NCBI GenBank assembly: GCA_018343915.1 | Contig: JABRWF010000007.1 | Coordinates: 3,162,001-3,226,000, forward strand | DNA from: Agroathelia rolfsii | Taxonomy: Eukaryota > Basidiomycota > Agaricomycetes > Amylocorticiales > Amylocorticiaceae | Direction of reading: 5' to 3' | Length of the DNA: 64,000 bases | Shown: piece after piece, positions 24,501 through 35,798 of the stretch | How positions within the stretch are numbered: the stretch's first letter is position 1 | Layout: each line of letters begins with the position of its first letter | Notes under the pieces: generated by a model | What the model saw: the letters and a program-made list of their open reading frames with translations, nothing else | Database searches by the model: none | What the model was told of the DNA's origin: nothing | Made by a program: the position numbers and the translations under genes

Positions 24501-27500
24501 GAGCCATGATTCGCTGGCAGAGATCAATCCATGCAGAGGGGTTGTAAATTACAGTTTGTTGGAGCCAGCTGCTGATCACATCTCGGACACCCTCCACCGA
24601 AGAATCCGCGTCGAGCATGGCAAACAAATCTTCCACAAGACGATCTCCCCCAAGCCTTGACATTAGCAGCGCGTCTTTCTGAACGAGCTGATAGAGCGCG
24701 TTTATAGACGCTAACTTGAGAGGCCGACGGGAAGATGCTAAATAGGTCCTGAACCGCGTAACGAGTTCGGCGACCTCAACGTGCTCCGGCGCAAACATGA
24801 GGAAATGTTGAATGCAGTTGATAGCCTCAACGGAGATCGCCTCGTCATCTTCCGAAGAAAACTGATGAATGAGATTTAGAACCAGGCTGCGCGTTCTGGT
24901 AGATTCGCGGATATCCGGTCCCAGGACATTGATAATTGCGTCCGTTACTCTGCACATCATAGGGTAGGTAGGATAGTCGCCACTAGTATTTGAATTGACG
25001 AGTGTTCCGCCTTCCACTTCATGGGTGTCGAGCATGTATGCCTTGAAGAGCATCCCAAGCGTACTCGAGACGAACGGAGCATAAGCAAGACTGGCCGAGT
25101 CGATCACCTGCGTAAGTGCGTGCAACGACCAGAAATGAACTAACGGATGTGGATCGGTGCTTAGGGACATCAGGATGTTGACGGTCGTCTTCAGCAAAGG
25201 TCCGGCGGCGAGACCGCCTACATGGCTATGGATCGCGCCGAAAGCAAGAGCACAGCCGGACCGTGCTTGAGGATCGCGGTTATTAACGACCTGATCGACC
25301 AACAACTTGACTTGTCCAGTCAAGAATGACGTCCCGGCGATGCTTGCCAGTCGTCCAATAGCCTCACTACTGGCGGATCTCAACACAGAGTCCCCGTCAA
25401 TGAGAGTCGCCTAGTTCGACTTAAAGTCAATACAAAGAAAGCTTGTATAGGTAAAACACCTAGTTCTGTACCTTCAGGAAAGAGGATAGCATGGACGCAA
25501 TCTGTGAGCTACCTAAAACTTCTTTTGCTTGACGATTTGTAGGATTCGATGCATTGCGAAGATATAGCACCAGCGCTGTGAGTACATTCAACGATACAGC
25601 CGCTTTTCGACCCGGTATCTTATCCAGCTTCTGCCCATTTACGAAGTCTATCAAAGCAGATATGGTTTTAGAAGTGGCCGCCGCATCCTGAAGCGGGAGA
25701 AGCTGGGCAAAGAGTTCAATGGAAGCGTCGATGACAGCTGTTGCTGATGGAGGTGGCTCCAATGAACGATAGCCAACCTCTGCAGTGTGACTATGACAAA
25801 GCGTTAAGGGATCATGTTCACGGCCACCGATAATGGGTTGCGTAAGCTACACCATCGTTCATTAGATATAGCTACATAAGGAATGAGAGAATATCATACC
25901 AAACGATCGATGGACATCTCAATTGTATCTCGATTCAAAAGATCCTTCCTCCCAGGCGCCGAAATACTCGTCGCATCCTCGCCAGCCTCTCCTTGAATAT
26001 CAATATAAGTCATACCAAAAGCATAACCATCGGCGCTTTGCCAGATCGACGTGAATGAACCCGACGATGCAGCAATCGCCGCTTGCACGGACGTCGTATA
26101 GCCATCGGGCCCAGCGAACAAGGACATCGCCGATTGCAGCAAAGTCGTCTGCGTCAACTCCGGGATACTGGAAAACCCAAGGGACGAGAAGCATTGGAAT
26201 ACCCTACGACGGAGTAGAGCCTCGCGAGAGCGCAACAACGTTTTCGTCGCGTCGTTGAGGCTAATCGGATCGTTGGTGTTGAGGATACCCTGGGTCGAGA
26301 AAGAGTTAACGAAGAGAAGGGCGTTACTCAAGAGTGAAGTGATCCGCCGAGCCACGTCCAGAGTTACGAGAGGCGTCGTGTTATGTCGCAAAAACTCAAG
26401 GACGGCGCCGAGGGCACTCTCGCGGACATGTAGCAGAAATGCCCATTCCTCCGCAGTACGAGTAGAGTTCGCGACTGTATCTTTGCTGGTGGGTTTCGGC
26501 AGAGCGTTCCGCCATAGGACGAGGAGCTGTGCAAGATGTGGTTTGACGAAATTTGGTCCAAGCGACATGAGGGCGGCTATTGAAGTCCATGCGACCTCGA
26601 CCTCAATGCCGGCGATGTGGACGGCATGCTCACCAGAGCTCTTAAGCAGTTGTACAGCGATATCTAACACCTTAGCGCTAATATCGTACGAGATATACAG
26701 CGGTCTCTCGGGTATAACGGATACAAGGGCGGCAAGACCGTAGGCATGACCAACAGCCCGCAGCTGGACATCCGAGCTTGCCGTCGGTGTTGGCAATATG
26801 TTAATATCTCGTTGCAAAAGATCAATAATGGAGAGAAGAGATTTAGGCAAACGTAAAGGAGTGGAGTAACAGAAACATCGAAGAGCCCATGCCGCATTGA
26901 CTCGTATTGTGTGGTTAGGATGGCTGAGAAGCGTAATAAGGGGCTCTGCCAAGGCTTCCTAGAGAGCAATGAACGTTGGAAGGAACATTTTAATGGTTTA
27001 GACGTACTTGAACAGAAGGTGGCGTGTTTCCTAGTTGCTGAAGAAGCTCCGCGACTTCCTTGAGGATGATTACAAGAATCTGGGGGCTAGGAGACGTTTG
27101 TCCAGGCATCAACGCCGGCCATCTCTTGAGGTACAGAGTGGATAGCTCTTGAATAGCCATTATTTGTGCTTGCTCACTAAGCATCCGCACACCTATAAGG
27201 TCTCGTAAAATGATTTGCACAAGTTTTCGCACGAGCATAGTCTCATATCGGGTTAGAGAATTACGCTGAACAGCCACTATGTCGGACATGAGATGCGTTA
27301 CGATGATGGAATAGTTGGCCTCGACCCATGACGATCCTAGGGCAGTCAAGAGGCTAGCATACAAGTCGAAGATACCGATTCGAGCCTTGCGGGAGGTAGT
27401 GGGCCGGTTAAAGTGGGCCGACAACTGGTGTAAGACCTCAGGAGGTGTGAGCATTGTCTTCTTGATGCCTTCTACGGCAGCTGCTGAGGGTGATGATATA

Positions 27501-28653
27501 TCGTCCGCGTCTCCCTCCTGATTAGCATTCTTCTTGCCTTTGTTATTAGCTTGAGGAATTGGCGCGACATAATCTACTTGGGTCAAAGAAAGTATGTGCC
27601 CAGCGAGTCGCGCCAAGGAACGACGCGTCAATTGATCGGCGGAGTCAAGGCTCTTGACACATAGATTTATGATCATATCCACGTCTGCCTGAGAAGTCAG
27701 ATCTTCGCGATTGGCATACATTACGATGAGCACCTGAGATAGAATATTAGTATTTCGTCAAGAGAATAAAACGTTCATGCATACATCCGTTGCACCTCTT
27801 TGGACAGGCGAGGATTTATCGCTGAGGGCATTCCTGGCTTGTTTAATAATGTCTTTGGTTGAAGAGTCCGGAACGGCCTTTCTTGCGGTGGACAGAGACT
27901 TGGACAAGGTTCGCAGTGCATGAAAACGCAGGAGTGGAAGCTGATTGATTATCAGAGTAAGAATCACAATAAGATGAAAGCGACTCACGGAGGATGATTT
28001 CAATGTCTTTAGGGTAACTAATACAATCTCAGACATATGCGACATGTACTAAGTGACAAGAATCGTGAGCATCGGACCTATGCATTAATAGCTGCACCAC
28101 ATACCTGAGCTCCAAAGTGCCTCATCAGTTCTCCGACACAGTATAGAGAGGCTCTAAAGGCTGGTTAGTATAGATTCGACCTTTCAATGTGCGACCCTCA
28201 CATTTTGCATGCATCTTTATCGATTGCTTTGAAGTCGGAGGCGAGCTTCAGGAATGCAGCCAATGTATCAAAAAGGGACCGAGACTCTGCACGAGTGTAC
28301 AATATTATCAAGCACCTGGCGACTGCATCACGGAGTGCTCTTCCTGGGGATATGGACTTTTCGGGCGCTGTTACAGTTTTTATGAAAATGGATTCAACAT
28401 GACTTTGCTTCGCCTTGATATCTTCCTATCCTTCGCAATGAGCCGTAGATATAAGGGAATGCATCAATCAAGTCTTACTGTCCCTGAAGTCTTGAGCCAT
28501 TTCTCGGTAGTACAAAGCCATTGGAAGAGGTACAGCTCTCCGTTCTCGCCGGTCAGCTCAGTCTGTTGCAGTGTTCAGAGGAAGACCAGCAGTCGGAGTA
28601 ATATCAGTAGCTACCTCGTTAAGATCCTCAAATTCTAGAGCATTATCAGACAT
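21537..28653 (-). CDS. LAA1: LAA1/HEATR5-family HEAT-repeat protein
   Basis: Giant HEAT-repeat scaffold that in yeast and animals binds the AP-1 clathrin adaptor and helps it act at the trans-Golgi and endosomes. Start ATG 28653 (MSDNALEFEDLNE), then an intron and TELTGENGELYLFQWL, matching the family's N terminus. It runs through many exons at roughly 2000 residues, close to the family length. HEAT units are plain, e.g. HPNHTIRVNAAWALRCFCYS, DPQARSGCALAFGAIHSHVG and DPHPLVHFWSLHALTQVIDS; further conserved blocks are DTVANSTRTAEEWAFLLHV and VLDIAVQLLKSSGEH. The C terminus is RDVLEQSIRQHIQSRAPSAA and KPQISLRSF, like the family end. Introns are short. Divergent from the racemase gene (485 bp shared upstream) and convergent with the P450. 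No defects were seen. Confidence 0.92.
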
Positions 28654-29138
28654 GTTACAAGCAGATAACAGCAATCTCTGGTTGTTTGACCCGTAAGCCA
28701 CTGGTAAACGTCGATGCGAACACTAGTAAGATGGAATCACAACGACAGCCCAAGTGACAGGGGTTTCAGCTTCCATAAATGTCGAGTGTCACCATATCGC
28801 ACATTAGTCACAGTCACAGCACTTATGTAATGGCCGCTTGCAATAGTATTACTAGTATTACTAAGTACTCTTGTTTGAACTAAGCTGGTTCAACACCGTC
28901 AACATGGATGAATGCCAGAACATATTATAATGCCACTTTCCCCTCATTCCAGCGGCCTTATGACCAAGATTTTGACTTACTTCAGGTTCTCAACTGCAAG
29001 TAAAAGTTGTCAACTTAACTATGTACCGGCAGTCTGCGACGCGTGACGGAAGATTACGATAAGGCCACCAGAAATTAATAAAATCAATTGAGCTTTATAC
29101 TTGCATACCAAGCAGCACCTGCTAGTAGGGATCTAATA
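28654..29138. promoter_or_regulatory. Shared upstream region of LAA1 (-) and racemase gene (+)
   Basis: Divergent start-to-start spacing of 485 bp with no gene inside. No specific factor site can be named with confidence. Confidence 0.5.
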
Positions 29139-29941
29139 ATGAGCTCATCAACGGATACTTCCACGCACAAGAAATTCAACATCCTCGTCATCAATCCCAA
29201 CAGCTCTGAGAGCGTTACAAAGCAACTCATCAATAGCCTCAGTCAGCATACACCCCCAAATGTGAAGCTTTCATTTTGTAATCCCGACCATGGTCCGGCC
29301 AACATCATGGACCTGGAGACATCCAAGCAAAGTACGACAGCTACGATGGAGTGGCTGCGGACCCATGATGATCTACTACAATGGGCCGATGGATTCTTAG
29401 TTTGCTGCTTCTCCAAGCATCCTCTTGTGGATCTACTCCAAGATGCGACCGGGAAGCCTACCACCGGCATATTCGAAGCAGCCATCTCGCATGCTATGCT
29501 GATCGGGAAACATTTCGGGATTGTAACCACCGGACAAGGGTGGAAGCAGCAGCTTAAGGAAGACGTGGAGGAGTTTTTGGGTGTCAGAGCAACGGATCGT
29601 CTCATCGGCGTTGAGCCAACAGAGCTCCATTTTGACCAACTTCAATCTGTGGATTCAAATAGCAAGACGACAGATCGCATGGTGGAGGCTGGTCAATTGC
29701 TTGCAAAGAATGGTGCAGATGTAATCATTCTCGGATGCGCAGGTAAGCCCATCTCGTGTTAGTCGGTCGGATTTCGCTCGAAAATAGCACTTTGGATGCA
29801 ACAGCCATGACGGATTTAGATCAGCATGTGGGCGCTAGTGCATGGAAAGGTACAGGAAGGAAGGGTAAAGTCGTAGATGGGGCAAAGGCGGGAATAGAGA
29901 TTCTGACGGGCATTCTGCTTTGTAACTATAGATATTTCTGA
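29139..29941 (+). CDS. DCG1: Asp/Glu/hydantoin racemase family protein (Dcg1-like)
   Basis: Cofactor-independent racemase fold; bacterial relatives racemise hydantoins or amino acids, and yeast Dcg1 is induced with allantoin use. Exon 1 runs from ATG 29139 to about 29741. It has NILVINPNSSESVTKQLINS (the NPN(S/T) start motif), FCNPDHGPANIMDLETSK, and the two regions expected to hold the catalytic cysteines: DGFLVCCFSKHPLVDLL and VIILGCAG. Between them come GIFEAAISHAMLIGKHFGIV and TTGQGWKQQL. An intron GTAAGC...ACAG joins to exon 2 (AMTDLDQHVG..., VVDGAKAGIEILTGILL), stop TGA 29939-29941. About 245 residues, normal for the family. The exact substrate is not deducible. Confidence 0.9.
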
Positions 29942-30197
29942 GTTAGACTTGTGTATATACATCCAGTAGCGTCTGACTTCAAGGAGTCTGGAAAGAGCAT
30001 ACTCAAGCTACTCAAAATTTGACTAATTTCTCCGGCCTTGTCGGATCACTAGCACCTATTAGCATACGTCCATCATGATCATGCCTACCCGAACTTCGAG
30101 ATTCCGGGCCTGAGCAAGCCCTCTCTTAACACGGCACGTTGGGCAGGTGCTTGACTGCAAGGCTTCAGACAATACTACCTGAGCTAACCCTACAAAA

Positions 30198-30998
30198 ATG
30201 ACGTCTACTTTGGCTCACATACAACCCTTTGTCTTCGACGGACGATGCTTCCCTACGGAAATCATAGTTCACATCTTTCACATTGTGGCCGAAAGCTCCA
30301 GAAAGACTCATCCATCTCTATGCCTCGTCACCTCTTGGACTCGCAAGCTGACACTCCCATACATGTACCGTAGGGTTATAACCCTCCATCCCGGTTCTAC
30401 CAATCGTTTCTTCGACATTGTTTCCGAAAAGCCCAACCTGGCCTACATGGTTGATTCTCTCTGCATCAACGAAGTGGACCGCCCTAGCCCACGACGCATC
30501 ACCGAGTGCTGTCCAAATCTGCGCAGCGTCATCGGTCACAGCCCCGGGATGCATCTTCTCAACATACCAAGCATCAAACGCATGGGAATCATCGTTGAGG
30601 AAGGGTTGGAGCTTGGCTATGTGACCTCGGTTATGACACTTATGATCCTACCCTTATTACTTCAGTCACGCATACATCAGTTTGTTCTCATCTATCACAG
30701 CGACAGTGACATGGAGCGCATGCTTGATGGACTCAAACAAGGCCGTGCGATGAGCTCTAAGCTGGCCTGGGTGGCCATTAACGAAGAGGATGACCGGGGT
30801 TTACAAGCGATGTGGGATGGCCATCATCCACAGGGGGATAGTATTTGGGAGATTGCAGAGGTTAGGACGAAGGCGATGATTGATCCGCGTACTAATGCCC
30901 AGGCTGAGGGCTCCGGGACGAATGGTGTATCGGTTGAAACACCGGCCATGCACGCTTCGCCGGTGGATACTCCCAACGGCTTTTCCGTGCCATCGTGA
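30198..30998 (+). CDS. F-box-like protein, tandem paralog 1
   Basis: 266 residues in one exon from ATG 30198. The N terminus AHIQPFVFDGRCFPTEIIVH and IFHIVAESS...LCLVTSWTRKLTLPYMYR has the layout of fungal F-box-like proteins (LP-x-E-I-x-x-I-F, then SLV-x-x-W-x-R-x-x-LPYLY). It continues with a conserved core shared with the paralogs at 33163 and 34657: MVDSLCINE, CCPNLRSVIGHSPGMHLLNI, HQFVLIYHSDSDMERMLDGL, AMWDGHHPQGDSIWEIAE, then a Pro/Thr/Ser-rich tail. F-box proteins recruit substrates to SCF ubiquitin ligases, but this group is not characterised and the role is inferred. The end at TGA overlaps a possible donor (GTGAGC), so a small last exon is possible. Confidence 0.75.
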   Translation: MTSTLAHIQPFVFDGRCFPTEIIVHIFHIVAESSRKTHPSLCLVTSWTRKLTLPYMYRRVITLHPGSTNRFFDIVSEKPNLAYMVDSLCINEVDRPSPRRITECCPNLRSVIGHSPGMHLLNIPSIKRMGIIVEEGLELGYVTSVMTLMILPLLLQSRIHQFVLIYHSDSDMERMLDGLKQGRAMSSKLAWVAINEEDDRGLQAMWDGHHPQGDSIWEIAEVRTKAMIDPRTNAQAEGSGTNGVSVETPAMHASPVDTPNGFSVPS

Positions 30999-33162
30999 GC
31001 GCACTTCCGTCATATGGGTATTCCTTTGCGCGTACATCAACTTGAGAGGTTCTATCATAACGCATATTTCTCTGAGACAGGTTTCTTCCATTAAAGTGCC
31101 TTACCAATCATTATGATGTGCCATAATTTGACCTTGGCTGGAGTCCGTTGAAGGAGCTTTGCCCCTGGACTTGGATTGCTCTTTAGTACTGATTAAATTA
31201 TTAGAACATGCAAATACGGGCTGTGTATGGCGTTCGATATACCACCAGAGACCATAATGGAAGCAACATGTTTTTACGTATATTATATACATCCAAACTT
31301 AAATACCCCTAGTATCTAATGCGTTGATTGAGAGTTTTGTGGTCAGATACTCCTATGCTCATCTACTATGCTTGTGGGCACGGGGTAACAAGCTTGATGA
31401 CCTAACCTCCCAGGGTCGGGTCAAAGCTCAGACAATGTTTGGCCTCATTGTGAAGGCTGTGGATGCTAGACAACCTCACAAGCAGGTTGACTATGCGCAG
31501 ACGTACCTAGACAGAAGGACATGAGCCTGTTGATTATATAGATAATTATTGTCCGAGTCCGCACTGAGTAGATTTGTGGTGGCATCAGCTTCTAGTATAA
31601 GCCTTAGACCGTTACTTTCTCAAACATTTCCTACATCCACCGTTCGCAGAGATGCACTACAGATGAAATTTTGCGTCATCCATGGTCCTCTTAAATTGTA
31701 AACGAAATCTGTAGTACCAGTAAATAGAAGTACATACATATATTATGCATTGTTTGATGGAACCGCTGCCAGTGGTCTGTATACTAAGAGAGAACACCTA
31801 GGGAATTCATCAGGCTCGGATGAATCAGATGTGTTGAAAGCTGTAGATGCAGTAGCTATTAATGGTCTTTCCCCATAATTGAGGAGTTCATCAATGCATT
31901 TCCCGAGTGTAAGTCTTCAGAGCATATCAGAAATGCAATCCTCGGGCTGAGATATTGCTTCTGTCACCGGCACTAACAGACACCAATGTATAACATAATC
32001 ACGCTGTACAGAAAATGGCTGTTGAATACTGAAGAATTGATAGCCGTTCACCTCTGACCTAAGGAATCCAATTCAGCCAAGAAACGACATTAGCTGACTA
32101 CGGAGAACGTTAGCCAGCGTCGGGAGCCACATGGTAAGTTCGACAACGCAGACAAAATCCCCTACTAGTACTACTGGGCATAAAACATTGGCAGCACCCA
32201 GAGAAATTGTGAAAGCAGCAAAGCCTAGTAGACAAAAACTACAGCCACGCCGAGCTTTAAATATTGGGGAAATGTATATGCAATAGCACTGACGGTACCT
32301 AGGCAGTAATGTGTTCATGGGGCCGGAGAAATTTGGAGCAACTTGAATTTGGAGAGTTGCCGAGGAAGTAGCAACAGTGGCTGTCGTTACAGCGTCGTAG
32401 GTGTGATCAAAGAAAATATTAATTATTGAGCAAAAGCAACAACAACAATACTCCGTGTGAGTGATGGATAACAAGTAAACGCAAGACCAGTAATAACTTC
32501 AAGTTGAATACAGTGACTAGTCGACGGGATAGTAGGGAATACAATGGCATGCAGAATATTCTACTAGTATATCTAATCAAATTAAATTACACTGATAAGA
32601 CCATAGAGTAAATGCACTGAAAGGTGCTGATAGTACAGGGGAGCGATTGGACTACTGGTGATTGTCTCGATCCGCTTCCGTACAGTAAAGCAGGTCAGGG
32701 AATTTGCTTCCGGGCATGATACTTCCATATTTGTAATTAGGGACTTTATCGGCCCTTTGATCGATGACAATGTATCAAGCTGATCTATCCTCTTCGAGTC
32801 AACAAAAAAAAAAAAAATGACGGCTTGAATCTGCAGGACAGAAATAGAATTCGTGGTGTTTATCTGCGTTATCTCTCTCAGGCTTCGACTTCTCTCCCCT
32901 CAGACTTATTTGCTGGTACGTACCATACGTACGTAAATGTACCTGACGTAGACTAAAATGACTCAGCAAACAAGTGTAAACTAGGTCTGTCCCTCTCCTC
33001 GGATTTCGTTGATTACAAAGTATCTGAATGAGACCTTGTTACGGATCCGTAATTCAGCACTTTATACTCAACTACTAGCACTGCCAGTGCAGGCTGTCTG
33101 CAGCAGTGCTTTTCGGATGATATTCTACCAGTAGTACTACCGGCATCTTCCTGCTCCCAGAT
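30999..33162. other. Intergenic stretch between F-box-like paralogs
   Basis: No firm gene. A minus-strand ORF at 32073-32474 has hydrophobic, protein-like stretches (GFAAFTISLGAANVLCPVVL) and a possible intron, but no family match. A small plus ORF at 31324-31524 is also unsupported. A 13-nt A run lies near 32805. Confidence 0.45.
32073..32474 (-). CDS. Possible small membrane protein (weak)
   Basis: 133-codon ORF. It includes LQIQVAPNFSGPMNTLLPR, then a GTACCG...TGTAG segment that could be a 60-nt intron, then two hydrophobic stretches and LTMWLPTLANVLRSQLMSFL. The composition looks like a multi-pass membrane protein, but no homologous family comes to mind and the start is unclear. Treat as a candidate only. 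Confidence 0.25.
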   Translation of the reverse strand: MLSITHTEYCCCCFCSIINIFFDHTYDAVTTATVATSSATLQIQVAPNFSGPMNTLLPRYRQCYCIYISPIFKARRGCSFCLLGFAAFTISLGAANVLCPVVLVGDFVCVVELTMWLPTLANVLRSQLMSFLG

Positions 33163-34073
33163 ATGACGTCCGCTCCGACTCAAATACAGCCCTTTGTCTT
33201 AAAAGGACAGCGTTTCCCTGTCGAAATCATAATCCACATTTTTCACATCGCAGCTGAAAATTCCAAAGAAACATGTCTATCCCTGTGCCTTGTTGCCTCC
33301 TGGGCCCGCAGATTGACACTTCCGTATATGTACAAGACGGTCATGACTGACCAACCTGGATCAACCAAACGCTTTTTCAACGCTATCTCGAAGAAGTCCA
33401 GTCTAGGCCGTATTGTTGAATCTTTATGCATCTATGAGGAGCTTGGCCCCAGTACCGAACGTCCTAGCACGGACTACATCTCTCTGTGCTGTCCCAATCT
33501 ACGGGACATCATTGCTCGTAGCCCCAGCATCCGCCTGCTCGAAATGCAGAACGTCAATCGTATCGGAATTATCGCCCAACAGAACCTACCCCTCGGTTTT
33601 GCAGCATCCATGATGAATTATGTGATCCTACCATCGCTCCGACAGGCCCATTTGCATCAGTTCCTCATCATTTACCACAACGACAGAGATCTAGAGCGGA
33701 TGCTTGACAATCTTAAGCAGGCTCGCACGCAGACCAATAAGCTGACCTGGCTGGCTTTGAACGATGAAGATGGTCGAAGCTTACGAGCAATGTGGGAAGG
33801 CCATCATCCGCAGGGAGATAGCATATGGGAGATTGCAGAGGCTCGAACGAGGGCTGTGCTCGATACGCTCGGCACTATCCAGACTGAGGATCCCAAGGCT
33901 CATTGTGCTCCAGGTGGGACAGTACCCAGACGTTCATCGACACTGGGTACTCCCGTCAGTATCTCTACGCCATCACGCAGTCGCATTCGCCAGGTATGTA
34001 TGCACTTTCGTATATACAAAGGGCTCTGATATAGCTAACACTCCTTTGAAATTAGTTTTCTACCCCACCCTAA
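33163..34073 (+). CDS. F-box-like protein, tandem paralog 2
   Basis: Second member of the local family. Exon 1 is 33163-33993 from ATG 33163 (MTSAPTQIQPFVLKGQRF). A 62-nt intron 33994-34055 (GTATGT...GCTAACAC...TTAG) leads to a tiny last exon coding FSTPP and TAA 34071-34073. The core aligns end to end with paralogs 1 and 3: PVEIIIHIFHIAAENSKETC, WARRLTLPYMYKTV, CCPNLRDIIARSPSIRLLEM, HQFLIIYHNDRDLERMLDNL, AMWEGHHPQGDSIWEIAEAR. It is the most diverged of the three, with a 4-5 residue insertion before the CCPNL block. Its upstream 40 bases resemble those of paralog 3, so the duplication included the promoter. Function as for paralog 1. Confidence 0.78.
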
Positions 34074-34656
34074 TCATCACTTGAGCTTAAGTCTACCCAG
34101 AAGGCTTCTTACATTCTCTTCTTTCTCGCTCGCATATCGACAGGATTATTCCCACATATAAATCAGATATTTATGATATTTATCGAGTGTTAATATATGC
34201 GTCATCTACATCTGTACTAGGTATCATATACATTCATTTTCCAATACCAATACGGTGCTTGTAAAAGGGCGAACCAGCCACTATTAAATCAGAAGCAAGA
34301 TTATATTCCGGTTGTCCTTGGACGCGGTACGCGGACAAACAGATAAGGTAGCTACTACAGCGTGCGTTACACTAACTACACTAACAGTGCTATCAGTGCA
34401 GTCTGAGGGAAGGGTGAGTTCAAAAACTCGAACATTCCTAGCCCCCCAACCAGGTGCAAATTCACGTAATGATAATCGATCACTTATACTAACGCCCAAG
34501 AGTAGTTGTAAGACGCTAGTAGGAATCCCTATAATTCTCACCTTGACAACTCAATTCAGACACTGCACCAGCATGATATCGGATATCGATCATCTGTAAC
34601 ACGCAACCATATTGAATTTCAGACGATGCCCTAGTACCATCAGCATTCTTCCAGAC
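34074..34656. other. Intergenic stretch between paralogs 2 and 3
   Basis: Contains only short ORFs without motifs. The last ~45 bases before ATG 34657 resemble the upstream bases of paralog 2. Confidence 0.55.
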
Positions 34657-35361
34657 ATGATGCTGGTTCCAGCCCATATACAACCCTTTGTCTACAATGG
34701 ACGATGCCTTCCCATGGAAATTATAGTACACATCTTTCATATCTCAGCTAAAAGTTCTAGGGAAAGTCACAAACATCTATGTCTTGTCGCTTCCTGGGCT
34801 CGCCATTTGACACTCCCATACATGTACCGTAGGGCAATAACCCACTACCCTGGCTCAACCAACTGTTTGTTAGACACTATCTCCAAAGAGCCTACCTTAG
34901 GCCATATGGTCGATTCTCTCTGTATCAACGAGGCAAATCGCCCTAGCCCACATCAGATCTCACAGTGCTGCCCCAACCTGCATAAAATCATCGGCCACAA
35001 CCCCGCCATGACTCTCCTTAACATACCAAGTATCAACCACATCGGAATCATTATCGAAGAAGCAATAGATCTCAGATATGCGACCCAGGTTATCAACTCT
35101 ATGGTTCTGCCCTCGCTACTAGAGCCGAGCCTGCACCAGTTTATTATCATCTACCATAATGACAGTGACATGGAGCGCATGCTTGACACCCTCAAGCAAG
35201 GACGTGCGGTAAACTCTAAGCTGACTTGGGTAGCTATCAATGAAGAGGATGGGCGGAGTCTACAGGCGATGTGGGATGGTAATCATCTACAGGGGGATAG
35301 CATCTGGGAGATTGCAGAGGCTAGAACGAAGGCAATCATGGATCCGTCTTCTAACGCCTAA
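34657..35361 (+). CDS. F-box-like protein, tandem paralog 3 (tail cut short)
   Basis: 234 residues from ATG 34657 (MMLVPAHIQPFVYNGRCLPM). Closest to paralog 1: EIIVHIFHISAKSS, WARHLTLPYMYRRAITHYPG, HMVDSLCINEANRPSPHQIS, CCPNLHKIIGHNPAMTLLNI, HQFIIIYHNDSDMERMLDTL, AMWDGNHLQGDSIWEIAEAR. Where paralog 1 continues NAQAEGS..., this copy has a TAA right after NA. The DNA that follows (35362-35478) is still alignable to paralog 1's Pro/Thr-rich tail and to a GTAAGT splice donor, but is out of use. The F-box and core are intact, so it may still work without the tail. Confidence 0.76.
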   Translation: MMLVPAHIQPFVYNGRCLPMEIIVHIFHISAKSSRESHKHLCLVASWARHLTLPYMYRRAITHYPGSTNCLLDTISKEPTLGHMVDSLCINEANRPSPHQISQCCPNLHKIIGHNPAMTLLNIPSINHIGIIIEEAIDLRYATQVINSMVLPSLLEPSLHQFIIIYHNDSDMERMLDTLKQGRAVNSKLTWVAINEEDGRSLQAMWDGNHLQGDSIWEIAEARTKAIMDPSSNA

Positions 35362-35798
35362 GCTGAGGGCTTCATCGAGATGGATTGGGATATGATCGCA
35401 TAACCAAATATACTCCGCCGATGGATACTCTTAATAATGTTTCTTTCTCATCGTCAGCGTATCTCGGTCGTATCAGGTAAGTATGGCATCATTCCCGTTC
35501 CAAAATATCTCGGACAACTCACACTTATCTGAAGTAGACTTTCTTTAGCACTACTCACCATTATAGTGCATCACCACTTGACCTTGGTTTCAGACCATTC
35601 AGAAGTCTTTCTCTTGGGATCTCTCTCTTTTATTCTCATCGGATTATTCAAGCGGGCTAAAAATGATTTTTTTTTTTTTTGAATATATCAATGATTAGAA
35701 ATTGAAAACGGTAAACATTTTATACACATATGTAACATACACACGTCCATTCCACAATCTCGCTGTTTTCTTTTTCTTTTTTTGGCCTCCCTCATCCA
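35362..35798. other. Former tail of F-box-like paralog 3 and convergent spacer
   Basis: 35362-35478 resembles the coding tail of paralogs 1 and 2 but follows a stop codon. The remainder, including T tracts near 35670 and 35771, holds no gene. Confidence 0.55.
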
